NCBI RefSeq assembly: GCF_047495875.1
Contig: NC_092497.1
Span: 65,061,492 to 65,125,491 of the forward strand
Reading direction: 5' to 3'
Length of the DNA stretch: 64,000 nucleotides
Source: Pithys albifrons albifrons
Lineage: Eukaryota > Chordata > Aves > Passeriformes > Thamnophilidae
Shown here piece by piece: positions 1 through 54,304 of the stretch. The first letter of the stretch is position 1, and each line of letters opens with the position of its first letter. The notes beneath the pieces are model-generated. The model saw only the letters and a program-made list of their open reading frames with translations. It was not told the origin of the DNA and ran no database searches. A program made the translations under genes and the position numbers.

Positions 1-3000
1 GAACCAATTGTGGCAGCATGGAAATTTAACAAAAGATTCCGTTTTCTTCCTGGTGTGCTTTAGAGCAGTATAGATGACAGTTGTGACTTTTTACGCCTCT
101 CTGGAGAGTTGCAATACTTACCTCTCTATGCTTTTCTGTCACACTTACATACAGTTCAGTGTAGGATGGGATCTGTTCAGAAATGTGTGAAACCCACAAT
201 TCTGAGAAATGTCTGAACTTAACTTTAAAGACAGAAAGTATAAATGGAGAAGGGCTAGCAGTTTCATCGGAGAGTTTCACATACTACTGAGGATCAAAAA
301 CACTCTAAATCAGAAGGTCATCCAGTGAAAGAATCCAAAGGTAACTAAGTTAAGCATGATGCTTTATTGGCTCTTGAGCTGTTTCAAAGCAAGAAAGCCC
401 ATCTTTTAGTTGTTCTTCTATCCTGTGAAGTGTTTTCCTCTTTTATTATTTGATGTAAGCCTTCAGTTTACTTCACATCAATGAAGTGAAACTATCAATG
501 GAGCTGAACTTTGAAATAAAAGGAGCTTTGGAAAAGTTAGCCTAAGACAAACTTATATTTTACAAAGCCTCAATACTACCAAAGTCAATGCACTATTTTT
601 TTTCCATTTGAAACAGTGACACCAATACTAATACCAACAAAATACTTACTGTATCCCAATATTATTTAAGGTAAAATACAATAGTGTAATTACAGATTTT
701 TTTCTTTTCTGTTCACATATAAGAAGCAAAGCATAAAGACATTTTCATCTTGTATACCCCAACAAACAGATGATGTTCAGGTTTAGACTACTCACAAATG
801 ATACTTGCATTGTTTGCAATTTTTTTTCCACAAAAGCCTCACAGAATTTGAGCAAGACATTTGTACTTATAGTCCCACAGCATTATGTCATGCTGTGAGA
901 TTACATCTGTATCATATATTTTCCCGAAGATGAGGGCTATATTGGAGTTAGTGTTCCAGATCTTATGGTCCTTTCATGCTTTTGGAGTGGCAAACAACCT
1001 GGCCTTGCTTAATCTGAGCAGATTTTGTAGGTCATATATCTGATTTCTCAACGCTTTGATGTCTTTGTTAGTTTTAGAATAACAATGTTTCTGCATATCT
1101 GCATCTGTCTATCTTTAGTGTCCACTAAATTGCCTTTCCAGCTCCTTATCTCAGTCACAATCATTCCACTGCCCTTCCAGCAAGGGGATAGCTAGAACAG
1201 TATGTCCTGTTTACCGTCCTTTTCTCTCATCAAAGAAGCTGTAACAAGGGTCAGAAGACGGCAGATATTTAATTACTGACCTGTCACCTTTCTTAAACCA
1301 TTGCCAGCTCTTTAATTTCTAGTGTGTTAGAGGAGTCTTAAATGAAGATGTATTTTTCCTGATATGCTCTATTGAGCTAATATATCTTGGGCTATCCAGG
1401 ATGTACAAAGATGCTCGTATAGCTTTGGGATAGCAAGCAAATGATGCGGAAAGAGAAAAAAAGATCAGTGGGCTTTTACAAGAAAGGTTGAGAAATTCTT
1501 CATTTTTTTGGGTGGCATTGTAATGGTACCAGTGGTGGTGTAGTGCATTAGACCATATAAGCAAAATATTAGATGCTGGACTAGGGAGATGACAGTAATT
1601 GAAATGAGTGAGAAAATGGGTCCAAACAAAACCACTCTTTTGTAAAATTAGTGATTTTGGAGACATGAAGGAAGCATTAAGACCTGTAAATATCTGTATG
1701 ACTGCACAGGAGAGAGGTCATAGTTAAAGAAGGTTCACATGTTACAGATGTGTGGGGTGGAGGAGAATGGAAATGGTTTTAGAAATGACATCTGAAAGGG
1801 GTGTAGAGAAGGTCTGAAAAAGAGGAAGGACAAGTTACTGTTGTCAAGTTACATTTTGGTTTTACTGTAAAACACAGGACTATGAGCTGGAAAGATACCT
1901 CTCGAATTACCATATCTAGCCTATTGCTGCTTCACGTTACACCATTTTGGGTGAAATTCTATAACACATCATGCCCATCTTACAGCTGGATAGGCTTCCT
2001 GCTGCTGCACTTCCTCCTTAGGAAGCTATATTAGTCAGTCTGTTCATTGAAAGCATTAAAATTTCCCATCTAAAAGTATTAAGTTTCACTATGCATCCAT
2101 TATTTAAAATATTTCTCATTCTCTATTATTTGACCATTTTCTGTATTTTTATCTCACTCATCCCCGTTGGACAAACAAAGCTCTTTAATCTTCTTTCAAT
2201 AGGTAGGCTTCTCATTGTTTATGTCACTCTACAAGTCCTTCTTTGCATGTGTTTCACTTTAAGTTCACTTTTCCTGAAACCTTAATGAGTTTCACATGCT
2301 ATCCCCCAAGAGAACAAGGGCTTTCATGAGGACACATCCAAATTCATGAGGAAATGTAGTTTGTATAGCTGCTAGGAGAGAACTGTCATTTTCCCCAGAT
2401 TACTTAATGACATAATTAATTAATTAATTACATAATGTTGATAATATGCCGTTTATTATGTTACAGTTATAAGCACAGTACTTCACAATTCTAATAAGTC
2501 AACGTGTTTGTTGAAAAACCATTAAAGAAACAAATTGTGTCTCTGATACAACTTAGTTTATTTTAACAGAGTTAGGGACTAACCAAGGAAGGAATTCTTC
2601 ACACTACCTCTATTTTTCCTGTATGGCCTTTATGTTCCTTTAAGTAGGTTCTCTGCAGCAGTTGTACCTGGATGAAGCACAATTGTGACATTTTTCTCTT
2701 TCCTTCAGCTCTATATTTTCTTGGCTTTCACAGGTATAAATTACATCTGTATATGGAAACTGTTTGGAAGATACATACATATGAAGTCCATCTACAGCAT
2801 GTTTAGATAAGTGAGAATCCAATAGGAGAAACCGTTAAATAATCAAATTGATTAGCCATCTGCACATTGGTTTTCTGGGGCAGCACTGGTTCAGCATTCA
2901 GCAGAACTGTGATCATGCATTCACAGGAGAATGCCCACTGTTACCCTCTTCCTTGCTGAGTGGAACTCAACTGCCCTTGGTTGGACTAAGGGTGAGGTGT

Positions 3001-6000
3001 GTCCTGTGCAGGGCTGCATAGCAGAGAGGCTGCTCTGGGTAATCAGTGACTGCTACAGGCTCTTGCAGAAGGAGTTAGGTGGGTTTGCTGGTTGCAGTAG
3101 CCCTCACACCTGCTCTAAATAAAGGGAGGATGCTCACACTGGACAAGCTGGTTTTTAACCCCTCTGGCCAGCACTCCACTTTTCCTTCATTCCTAAAGGT
3201 CCATCACAGGGAGTCACTGTCGACCTGAACTTTCCTCACACTGCAGTCCGATGACAGTGTTATTTGTGTGAAGGAATTTACAACCACTGCACCCTCAACA
3301 GGTTAATCAGAGAGAGGATCAGAGGCAGAGAAACAACACATCTTACTCGAGTACATTCCTACTAAATATTCTTCCATAGACCAAAATCTGACTTGGGAAC
3401 TTTTTTCTGGCATATGAGAGGACTTTTCTTGGAATGTCTTTGTAAGCAAGCTGGTAGTCTGGGCAAGCAGCATCCAGAGAGTTAAGATCAGTTGCCATGC
3501 CATGCAATTATACCCCTGAGACTCTAAATCCTACCCCAGTAGTTGCCTGCAGGTTTCTAAGAATCTTTTTTTTTTAAATCAACATTAGTATGTTAATTGG
3601 AAGATACATTGTCAAGTAGAGTGTAAAACAGCAAAATGCATAACATTAGTATTAAAAATAATGCAGAGAGCTGAATTAATAAGGTGAAATTATAAATTTC
3701 TAAGTATTACTATAATTAATATATTCTTCTACGCCCTCTATTTTAGTGTTCTGTAGTTGGCACTGTGTATTTCTTTGTAGCTAAGAGACCGACAGTGATA
3801 ACAAACTCTGTGGAGAGAGCAGAGATGAAATTGCCTTATAAAATATTACTATAGGACTCAGAATGTATCAGGGACTCCAAAAGTCTTGCCTGCCTGTTCT
3901 GCAATTTTATATGTTTACATTTAATGTTTTGTTTTGTGTTTCAAATCAAGCCAGAGATTTTTGTTTGCAAGCCTTTTCAGCTCCATGAATCACCTGCTGT
4001 AAAGTTAATCCCACCAATCTGAAAAAGCACTTGTGTTTTAGTCTGTCACATGTACAGCATATCATGGGAAATTACAAGGAACTGAATCACTTAATAGCAC
4101 CATCCAGTTGCTAAAGTACAACTAAGTAATACTAGGTTTGAATCTTGCAATATTTCTTCTTTCCGTGCTGTGTCAAAGGAAAACTCTGGTAATTCCCCCA
4201 GTGTCTATCAGCATCACCCAGAGTCACCAACTCTGCTCTAGTGAAAGGGAGTTTCCACAATCTGGAATTGTAGGAAAACAGGAAAAATAAATACTGCAAC
4301 TTTTTTTTCAGAGAGCTACATGGTGCACTTCAGAACAGTTTATTTTATGGAACAGGTTATTTGTTCTGCAGAAATGTATGCTGGATTTCTTTTCTGTTTG
4401 TCTTTATGGTTCATTCCTAAGGATTGTTCCCATAATGAAGTCAGTGGGAGTTGAAGGTGATTTGCTGTTTCTTTGTTGTCCTGCACTCTGATGGAGTGGG
4501 AACTCCCGCCAATTAACACTGTGCATCCCAGACAGTGTTCTCATCCATGAGTGCAAATAATACGTTAGGAAGTCTTATCTGTTAGATACCAATTTTGTGT
4601 GATTTATATTCTCTTTCAGTGAGAAATAGGAGCAGTCATCTTTATGTGTAGACTTCATTCATTAGTATGTAAATTGTGAATTGTTTTACCAGCGAGTGAA
4701 GGTAAAGAAAGTAAAAAAAGCATGCTATTATATTGTCTTATTACCACAGATGTAATCAGGTTTTGAAGAGCAATTAACCCACAATGGTAATAATGGAAAG
4801 TAAGTAAGTACAGTCATGTCATTCTGCATGTCCTGAACTAATTTGGGTACTCGGGAGTTCTGAGTTTTGAAATTCAAGATCAGAATTGTGTTGACCCCAC
4901 ATATTAATACAAAAAGGCTTCAGGATTTAGCCATCACTTCCTGAAAAATTGTGAATGGTCTCCATGTTTGATTGCTCAGGTGGCTGCTGAGCAGCCAGTG
5001 CATTTTTCCAAGTTTACAGTAGCTGTAGGACAATATATGACACTCCCCACTGTGTGCTAGTGTAGCTGAGCCCAGATATCATGCAATTTGCTTGAATAGA
5101 ATGCGTGGGGGTTTTCTTACTAATTTTCAAATCTGTGTCATGAACTGCAGCATGGTATTTGAAGAAAAACTTGGTAACCCAGTAGTCATTCCCAAACAAA
5201 TAATTTACCTTTTCCCTTAGAATTTTGGAAAGAACAGCAATATGCAAAAAGACACTCTAGATGAAGGCCAGATTGTGCTAAATGACTGTTCAGCAGACAA
5301 CCAAATGTTACAGAAGTTACTTTGCAGATATGCAAAACTCTCAGCAGAATGGTCTTCCAAGACACATTTTACCTACTTTCTGTGATACATACCCAGGCCA
5401 GACTCGTTCTGCCACGTTATTGCACACAACCATTGCCTCCTAGGTCCTGGAAAGCCACAGGCTTGGGAGACATGATGGATTGAGTGCTACATGCAGTGCA
5501 GTTAGCTGCAGGTAGTAGCTAATGTCTTGCAGCACTTTCTGCTCCTCTTTCCCTAGGTAACACAACAAAAAATGGTTCATCACATACAGAGGAGGCATGT
5601 TTTCTCACTAGCTTTTTATGCTGGGACTCCCTGCCAACAGATTTCTCTTGGAATGCTCATTTTCAGTAATTTTCTTATGCTGTTTTTCTTCTCTTGTTTT
5701 TCTCATCCTTATCCTTCACTTCTCTTAATCTGCATTTACAGGTTTTCTTTGAAGGATTTTCTGTCTGTTACCAAGTTTGTGAAAAAAGGCTACATGCTGC
5801 CTGGGAGAGTGGTGACAAGGGGTCAAGGCATGTGTTGTTTCATATGGGTTCACATGAGAGAATTGTTCTGTGGACTCTTCATATGTTGCAATCCCAGGGA
5901 CCCAGACTGCACTTTTTGCTTTCTGTGTTGCTGGCTGCTGAGAGAGAAAATGTAGACAGCATACTATACAGAATGCATAATAGCAGGAATATATTTGCAT

Positions 6001-9000
6001 TAGAAAATTAAATGAAAGACATGGGATAGTACAGCTTACTCCACCATCATTCTTCACATCTAACCAGTACTGGAGAAATCTGGACCTTTAGTGGGATGTG
6101 TCATTTTGCTCCAGGTAGAGGATTGCGCTTGGGGTAAAAATTATAACCTAACTTAGCCATGTAGGAAGAGAAGAAAAATCAAGGAGAAGGGGTGGAAAGA
6201 AATTAAAACAATTTATTATGAACAAGAAGAAAGGTGGAGCAGGTTGAAAGTGAAGAAGGGTGACAAAGGCAAGCAAGAAAAGTGATGTTTTTTCTTCAAA
6301 AAAAGTAGAAATTGAGATTTTTGTAAGACTTTCATCTCTGCCTACTTGGGGCTACTATCATCAATGTGATCCTAAATGCAGTGGTGACCAGGTGAAATAC
6401 ATTTATGCTGGGCTGCACTCCTCTCTATGTGTTACAATTCCCAAGAAGAAATTTTTGGTTGACGTTGGTTGTTGAGATGAGGGTAAAAAAATTCTATGTA
6501 TGTCCATTTCCCATACATAAGTAATTTTATTTTGCTAAATTTCTACTCTGTTACAGATGCTTGCATATAAGTGCTCTATCTGGTAAAGAATTTGCACGAA
6601 CAAGGAGTTGAGAGCAATATTGTAATTTCAAGAGACTGTTGGAATGAAAGACTCTATTCTTAGCTATTGCCACTAGATAAATAATAACGCCAAAAAACAG
6701 CAAACGCAAAACATCTTAAGAAAGCCCTGCTAAAATTCTGAGAGCACGTAGGAAGTTTTTAGAGTGAAATCTAAGGAAGTGTAAAAGGGAACTCAAAAGA
6801 ATGAAAGCAAGGGTGAATCTTTCTACCTGCTAGTAATCTTGCTGAATATACAATGATCAAACTTCAGGGACTGGTCAAGAAAGTCACCACCTAAAATGAA
6901 AGGCTGATGAACATGTTGTAGTCACATCTGCTCAGTGTAAAGTGGCATTACACAACTTTCGATAAACATCAAGTCTAGTCTTGCTGCAATTTAAGCAAAT
7001 GTCTTCACAAAGTTATGTGAATTGTTTGAAGACATGGAGATTACCTGTATAGTTAGATTCAGCTATTTACTCTGGTGCTTTCAGGATCAAAGTCTTAACA
7101 ACTAACTTAGTAACCACTTTACAAATAGAATTTTATGTTGCTTGGACTTATCTTAAAGTGCAGAGTAATTATTTTCAACACATCTAATTCAGTCACCAGA
7201 TTAGAAATAGAGATCATTGCATCTTATCATTCACTGATCAAGGCCATTTGCATAATATTGCAAGTATATTCAAGGTTATTAAGATCCAAGATTGTTCCAA
7301 GGAATTTAAACTGTCCATGATTACATCTAAATCAGAAATCCTAATAGTTGCTTAAAGCAGGTCATTTACATGGAAGGTTAACTTGTTCATTTTCCATCTG
7401 TTTATTAACAGGAGTTTATAATCTGCCTAAATTTTCTTTTTAGCTTATCTTGCAGGTACAGATAGAGCACAGAAAAGATGATTATCATTTTGTCCTCTTA
7501 GAGGCAAGTTCTTGAAGATATAGCTAATAGTTGTATCAACTACAACCACATAGGGTGTGAACTAGCACAAACCACAGCCATAATGTATCTTTAGGGAGGC
7601 TTTTTGCAAAATTCCTCACTTCCTAGAAGAGAATGTCAGTGAGTTTTGTACTTAATAGAGAATTGGTGGTGGGATCCCTGTTTGTTTCCTTCAGGATCAA
7701 CATACCACTTTTTCATGGATTTGCCTAAATCTGGTTTTGAACCTGCTGGCATTGTCTTGTCTCCAAAACTTCAATCAGTTAAATAACAAATGTAGCCTAT
7801 AAACCTGTGTAGTCAAACATTACACCAACTTTTTGAGCAGTATCTACTCTAAATGCCTTGTATACCATCAAAAATAAAACAGGGAAAAGCTGCATTTGGC
7901 TTTGGCACTAGCAGCTTTCCTGGGCCCCTGCAAGTTTATGTGAGCCACTGAGGGTGATAAAGGCAGAACGGTAGCACCTTCTTCTGCTGTTGCAACAATC
8001 CTGCTGCAAAATAGACACCCAAAATACAAGGGGGTGTAAATATTCCATTAGCCTCATTCATACAAATAAGATCTTTCAGCACTCAGTGGGTAATGAAGGG
8101 TTCTGAGTTTTCTGACTTGCTGTCTCTCTGGATCCAGTTAGAATAGGATCTCTTGATACTCAATTTATTCAGGACTGAAGCATTACAAAGTTCCTATGTG
8201 AAACAACAATTCTTAGTGCTTTCTAAACAGTGATGAACACATTACTTACACCAGAGATTTTAATTGGAAGATGAGATTGAAATGGAAAATAAAGATATTG
8301 CCTGTCAAACTGAAGAACTATGTCTTTTGGCCTTTATTTTCTTTTGGTAGAACTCTCATTTATGATTTGTCTCAGAAAGTAGAACTATCACATAATTGAT
8401 TTAATCCAAAGATTAGAGGAAGTACAAAGGTGCCTTGTGCCATGGCTCAATCATTGATTGAACTTAGTCCGGTATTTGTAGATCAGTTGTGTAGTGAAAT
8501 GAGTGTGAAATATGCAGTGTGTATTTTTGTTAATCAAGTTCCTGGAAGTTATTGAATTGACTTAATTATTACAGTCACACTCCTTTCAAATTACATAGAG
8601 CAGCAATTACTGAAAGTGTTGCTGCTGGGTGACCTTATTTTCACCAATACAAATCATCTAAAGTATTTATATCACCATCTTTCTTTAGTGTTTGATATTG
8701 TTTATATATTCTGTTGGTTTTTTAATGCTAGTCATGGGTCTTCTAGAACTAGAGAAGGCAGGTAAAAAGTCACTTCTGGGCTGATAATCAGAGAACATAA
8801 TCCCATTTTTCCAAATATGTACCTGAAGACATCCTTCAAATTCAGAATTATATGTGTTATTACTTTGCTTATCACCAATACATAGAACAGAAAAGGAAAC
8901 TTCTCTTGTCTGGTTTGCTTTCGAAGTTCCACCATAGTTGTCAAAATATGTCTACTGCTTGATCTTTTAGGTTTATTGTTCTTCCACTACTTTTCCTCAT

Positions 9001-9064
9001 TGCCTTCCACATCACTGCTCTAAATTACATCTAATTTGTGTCATGTTTTTTATGTCCCTTTTAG
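1..9064 (+). other. SLC1A1 intron 1 (3' part)
   Basis: AT-rich sequence with no recognisable exon. I looked for the SLC1A1 N-terminal exon (basic N-terminus then the first TM1 residues ending in a phase-1 glycine) and saw none, so it is placed upstream of the window. Small open frames here do not resemble known proteins. A short TTAA run lies near 2410-2430. Confidence 0.7.
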
Positions 9065-50459
<41,395 letters not shown>

Positions 50460-52303
50460 AGTCAGTAGCTTTCAGGTAAAACAGGAGCACTAAAGTACAT
50501 GGCCATATGCAATATCTCAAACAGCTTAAAGGATAATTGAGAATGAATTACATGTCACTAGCATTTGATTTACTACACAGACTCTGATTCACCTTACCAG
50601 TTCTGCCCCCTTCCATCATCTCTCTCAACAGTTTGAACTCACTACTCTTAGTACTTGCTGATAGGTTGAAGAAAAGGACAGTTGTAAAATACTATTTTAT
50701 TGTTTTTTAAGAATATCCGCTTTTGCTGAGGCTGTGAAATGCCTCTTTGGAATCAGCATGCTCATAAATGGGTATCTTAGCTGGGACAGCCAAATGTGTT
50801 TTACTCAGGAGTAGCACAGCATTTCACACTTTACCATATCATAAAGCACCTATATGAAATCCAAACAGGTCACACTGTACTTGACGCCTCCTGTAACTTG
50901 ATCATTTGCCAAAATGCTAAATTCTGCAGCTGAGGGGATACTACTTGCATGATTCAGGAAAAAACAGACCAGAAGGGCCTTGAAATAAGTACATTTTACT
51001 GTGAACAGGGTTTAGTTTTTCTTTAATTATGAAATAATTAGGCGTGGAAGAATTTCCAGTATTTATTTAGCTAAGTTTCCTCATGCCTTTCATGTGACTG
51101 CTGGAACTGGCCTTCAGATGTGAAATAAGTTGCTGAGAGTTTGCTCTTCTGGCATTTGAAGAGCTTTTGTAAAAAGTGATACTTGACCTATTCAGGTCCA
51201 TTTGGATGGCCTCCTTGTACATTTCCATCAGAAACAGAAATATGTCTGTTTTCTGAGTGTTCACCTTTGATTCTAGCCAAATAATTATCAGCCCAAAAGT
51301 AGGCAGAGGTCATGAAGGTGAAAATGCACAGTGCAAATTCTAAACCTTTCCTCACTGGAATAAAACCAGATTTATTATCGAGAATTTGGGAGTCACACCT
51401 TTTTTCTAGAGGGAAACCGCTCTGACTAAACTTTTTACACAGACTGGTTGGTTTTTTTGGCTCCTTGGTTTAGTTTGCCAGTTGAACATGCAAGTTTATA
51501 GCTGCAACACCACTACAGTGCCAATATGTCTGCTAAACTGTATCTTATGAACCATTTCTGGACCAGAAAGTCATGTCCTCCAGTGACTTGCTATAGAATA
51601 AGAAGCAGTGAGAATTTCCTCATAAAAAAATCTCCCATTTTCTAAAACATTTTATACAAGATTTCCATGGTGCAAAAATCACTCTCTCAAGAGAGGAGTT
51701 GCTGTAACAATTTTTTTTTTTGCCTCGCACATTGAAGTAGCTAGCCATTTTATATATAAAGTAAACTGAAATTCATACATGGTTCTTTGTAAATAAGCTT
51801 GTGGTAAACATAAAATTGCACTCATATGCTAACAAAAAAAACCCTCCAAGTTCCTGCAATGCTATATACTCGATTCAATCCTACATTTTTATATTTAAAG
51901 AAGCCAGAAGCGTGCCAAAGAGAACTGATTAAGAGAAGAATACTTACTGTAGATTTTGATAAATTGCACCTTAAATTAAAGAGACATAATACTGTATTTA
52001 AATAAAACATCATAAACTATATGGAAATGTTAATCTAACTATTGGTATACTTATACAAAATAAAGAAAATGTACCGATTGAGTAAATCAATCTTTCACCT
52101 TTGCAGAAACTGTATATGAGACAGTCTTTATTTGTGCAACGTTGCTTATGGAAGGAAAAAGCCTACCAGTTTCCATGACTAGCCTATAATCTATGCTTTG
52201 TCTTTAACTAGCTTTTTAAGTCACCCTTTTATGATCACCTCATTATGTAGTCACCCTGTTGATGATGTACTGTGAACAGTGTTCCTCATGTGTTATAAAT
52301 AAA
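50460..52303 (+). other. SLC1A1: SLC1A1 3' untranslated region (extent inferred)
   Basis: AT-rich noncoding sequence after the SLC1A1 stop. Candidate polyadenylation signals AATAAA are at 52001-52006, 52059-52064 and 52298-52303. I see no repeat or reading frame of note. The true 3' end needs transcript data; the last signal is chosen only as an outer bound. Confidence 0.45.
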
Positions 52304-53842
52304 TAATTTCCCTCTTTACTCTTATTTCAGCCTACTATCTTCTCCTTACTGTACAGTATTGAGTTCCTTTAGCTATAGAAAGAAAACCAAATCCTGTTGA
52401 ATTCGGGATTTGTATTATTTTCACTAGTGACTCAGCTGTAGGTTTGGCAAGAATTACGCTCTTCTACCAATAAAATAACTCCTTAAGGGCAGAATGCTGG
52501 GATTGCAAGAAAGCCCTCTACCTACAGATGATGTGGATTGGGAGCATGCTATTAAATACACACTAAGCAGGATATTGTTTATCTATTGGTTTTTTATATG
52601 GATCAGATTGAATTAAGCAAGGGTTGACAGTGCTGTTTTGCCATCTAACCACCAAGAAACCAAACCATATACTGAAGATACTGTTAAGTCCAAGGATGCT
52701 CTTCTTGCCACAGTATTCCAAGTATGTACCTTCTGTATATGTCCAAGTACCTTGTGTAAGTAATGTGTCATCTTCTCCATAGTCTCCTGGTCTGGAAGCT
52801 TTGGAGAGAGGTGGAGAATCTCCCATCAGACAAGCACCAGCAGGTGCACCTCCTGGTTATGGGAGGCCGCCCCCACATATGGGCTCCATCCTGATTCTGG
52901 GGGGCTATCCAGACATCTGGGTCCCCTCAAGGTTATGGAGGGCACCACAAAATTTGTATCCCTATCGGGAGCTGCCCAGAGAGTCGTGCCCCTCCTGGTT
53001 GTGGTGGGCACTGCAAATATCTGGTTCCTTTGGTGTTTTTGGTTGCCACCTGCCAGCCCTGTGCCTTGGCAGCCCAAAAAAGGAAGAGCAGCCAGTGGCT
53101 AACACCACCTCTCTTGCTGTCCCCACATCCAACTGCCTTGGTCTTCCCAGCATTTTGGGATTGTCCAGGGGTCCTCAACTCGGACCATGTGTCCATGTGT
53201 GTGTGTTCCCAAGCCTGATACTGAAGCCCCCTGAGTTCCAGGAGCATGACCTCTGCTCAGCTCCCAATTCCTGGCTCATTGGTGACTTGTAGCACCCTAG
53301 GTGGCTGCAATTGCTGCCCTCAGCTGCGCTGTATAGGGGCACCCCAAGGTGGGACAACACTTGAGGGGAGGGAGGAGGTTGGGGTACACCTGACACTGTC
53401 CATCCCAGCCAAAGGTGGAATGTGGATAAACATCAAGGAGAGCAAGGGAATTTTAGGGCACTAACCACATGTTCCCCCCAGCCCAAGTTGGGGTAGCTGA
53501 AGAAATGGGTCAGGGAGGACCCCCGTAACAGGGAGTCCTGAGCCACCATGGCTGCAAATGCTAGACTCGAGGATCTGTAAAAATCCCCTCCGATCTGACC
53601 TCTTCCGTGATTCCATAGCTCTGTGACAACTGGCTGCTAGGGCCAGGTGTTACCAGGCAACAAGAGACACCACAACTAGAGGCACATGCGTGCTGCTGGG
53701 GCTCAGAAAGGCAGAGGAGAAGGAAGAAGGGGAAGAAGGGGGCTGCTGGCTGCACACACTCCTAACTTGCTGGGTTTCCTTTGAGCACAAAGGCTCCCAT
53801 TCTCTCATAACAGGTGCTGTGTTCTCAGGCAGGGCAGCAGCC
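52304..53842 (+). other. Intergenic region and presumed QRICH2-like promoter/5'UTR
   Basis: Between the last SLC1A1 polyadenylation signal and the next ATG. Base composition turns from AT-rich to GC-rich at about 52.8 kb, where a minisatellite sits. No TATA box is evident near the gene start. Open frames on both strands are chance products of high GC. Confidence 0.5.
52849..53028 (+). repeat. Degenerate ~37-bp minisatellite, about five units
   Basis: Units at 52849-52887, 52888-52924, 52925-52961, 52962-52990 (short) and 52991-53028. The better units share a CCTCCTGGTTATGGxGGGC core and an ACATCTGGGTCC-like end. Unit lengths are 39, 37, 37, 29 and 38 bp. It lies about 0.8 kb upstream of the QRICH2-like start codon. 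Confidence 0.7.
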
Positions 53843-54304
53843 ATGGCCTCAGCCAGCCTGTTGCAGCTGCTAGATGATGCCATCAGTACACCCGAGGTCA
53901 ACCTCAACTTGGAGGCACTCCGCAAACTGCTGAAGATCATGTTGGATCACCTGAACCTGCTGGGCCTGCAGGATGTGCCCCCACCGGCTGTGGAGGAGAA
54001 GCAGCCTGCTGAATCACACCCTGACCTGCAGAAGGAAGGCAGGACTGCGGCCAGAGCCCAGGGTATGGGGCAGCAGCCCCAGGAGCCAGGGGAGCAGTTG
54101 TCTGGAAAGGACCTGCTGCAGGGGACCAGGAGCGATCCTCCAGTCACCTCCGTGGCCGACACAGAGAAGACGGAAGCAAAAGACAGTGCTATCTCTGATG
54201 CAGAGGCTCCTCCTCATCCCCAGGGTGCTCCTGCCATCTCTGATATACAGGCTCCTCACTGTCCCCAGGGTGCTCCCTTCAAGATGCCCCCACCCTCCTC
54301 TGAG
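53843..54304 (+). CDS. QRICH2: QRICH2-like exon 1 (N-terminal domain and linker)
   Basis: Start ATG in GCAGCCATGG, a good Kozak context. The helical N-terminus LLQLLDDAISTPEVNLNLEA is followed by a polar linker ending in two copies of an AISDxxAPxxPQGAP repeat. The end at GAG/GTCTGT is chosen because phase 0 fits exon 2 and the frame hits TGA at 54332; the donor is weak. An ATG further upstream (53690) is in frame but has no family resemblance. Confidence 0.65.

Noticed and set aside
9043..9064. In-frame ATG just before exon 2 as a possible SLC1A1 start
   Set aside because: The codons before 9065 are intronic, end in a TTTTAG acceptor, and exon 2 begins mid-codon; SLC1A1 has an additional N-terminal exon.
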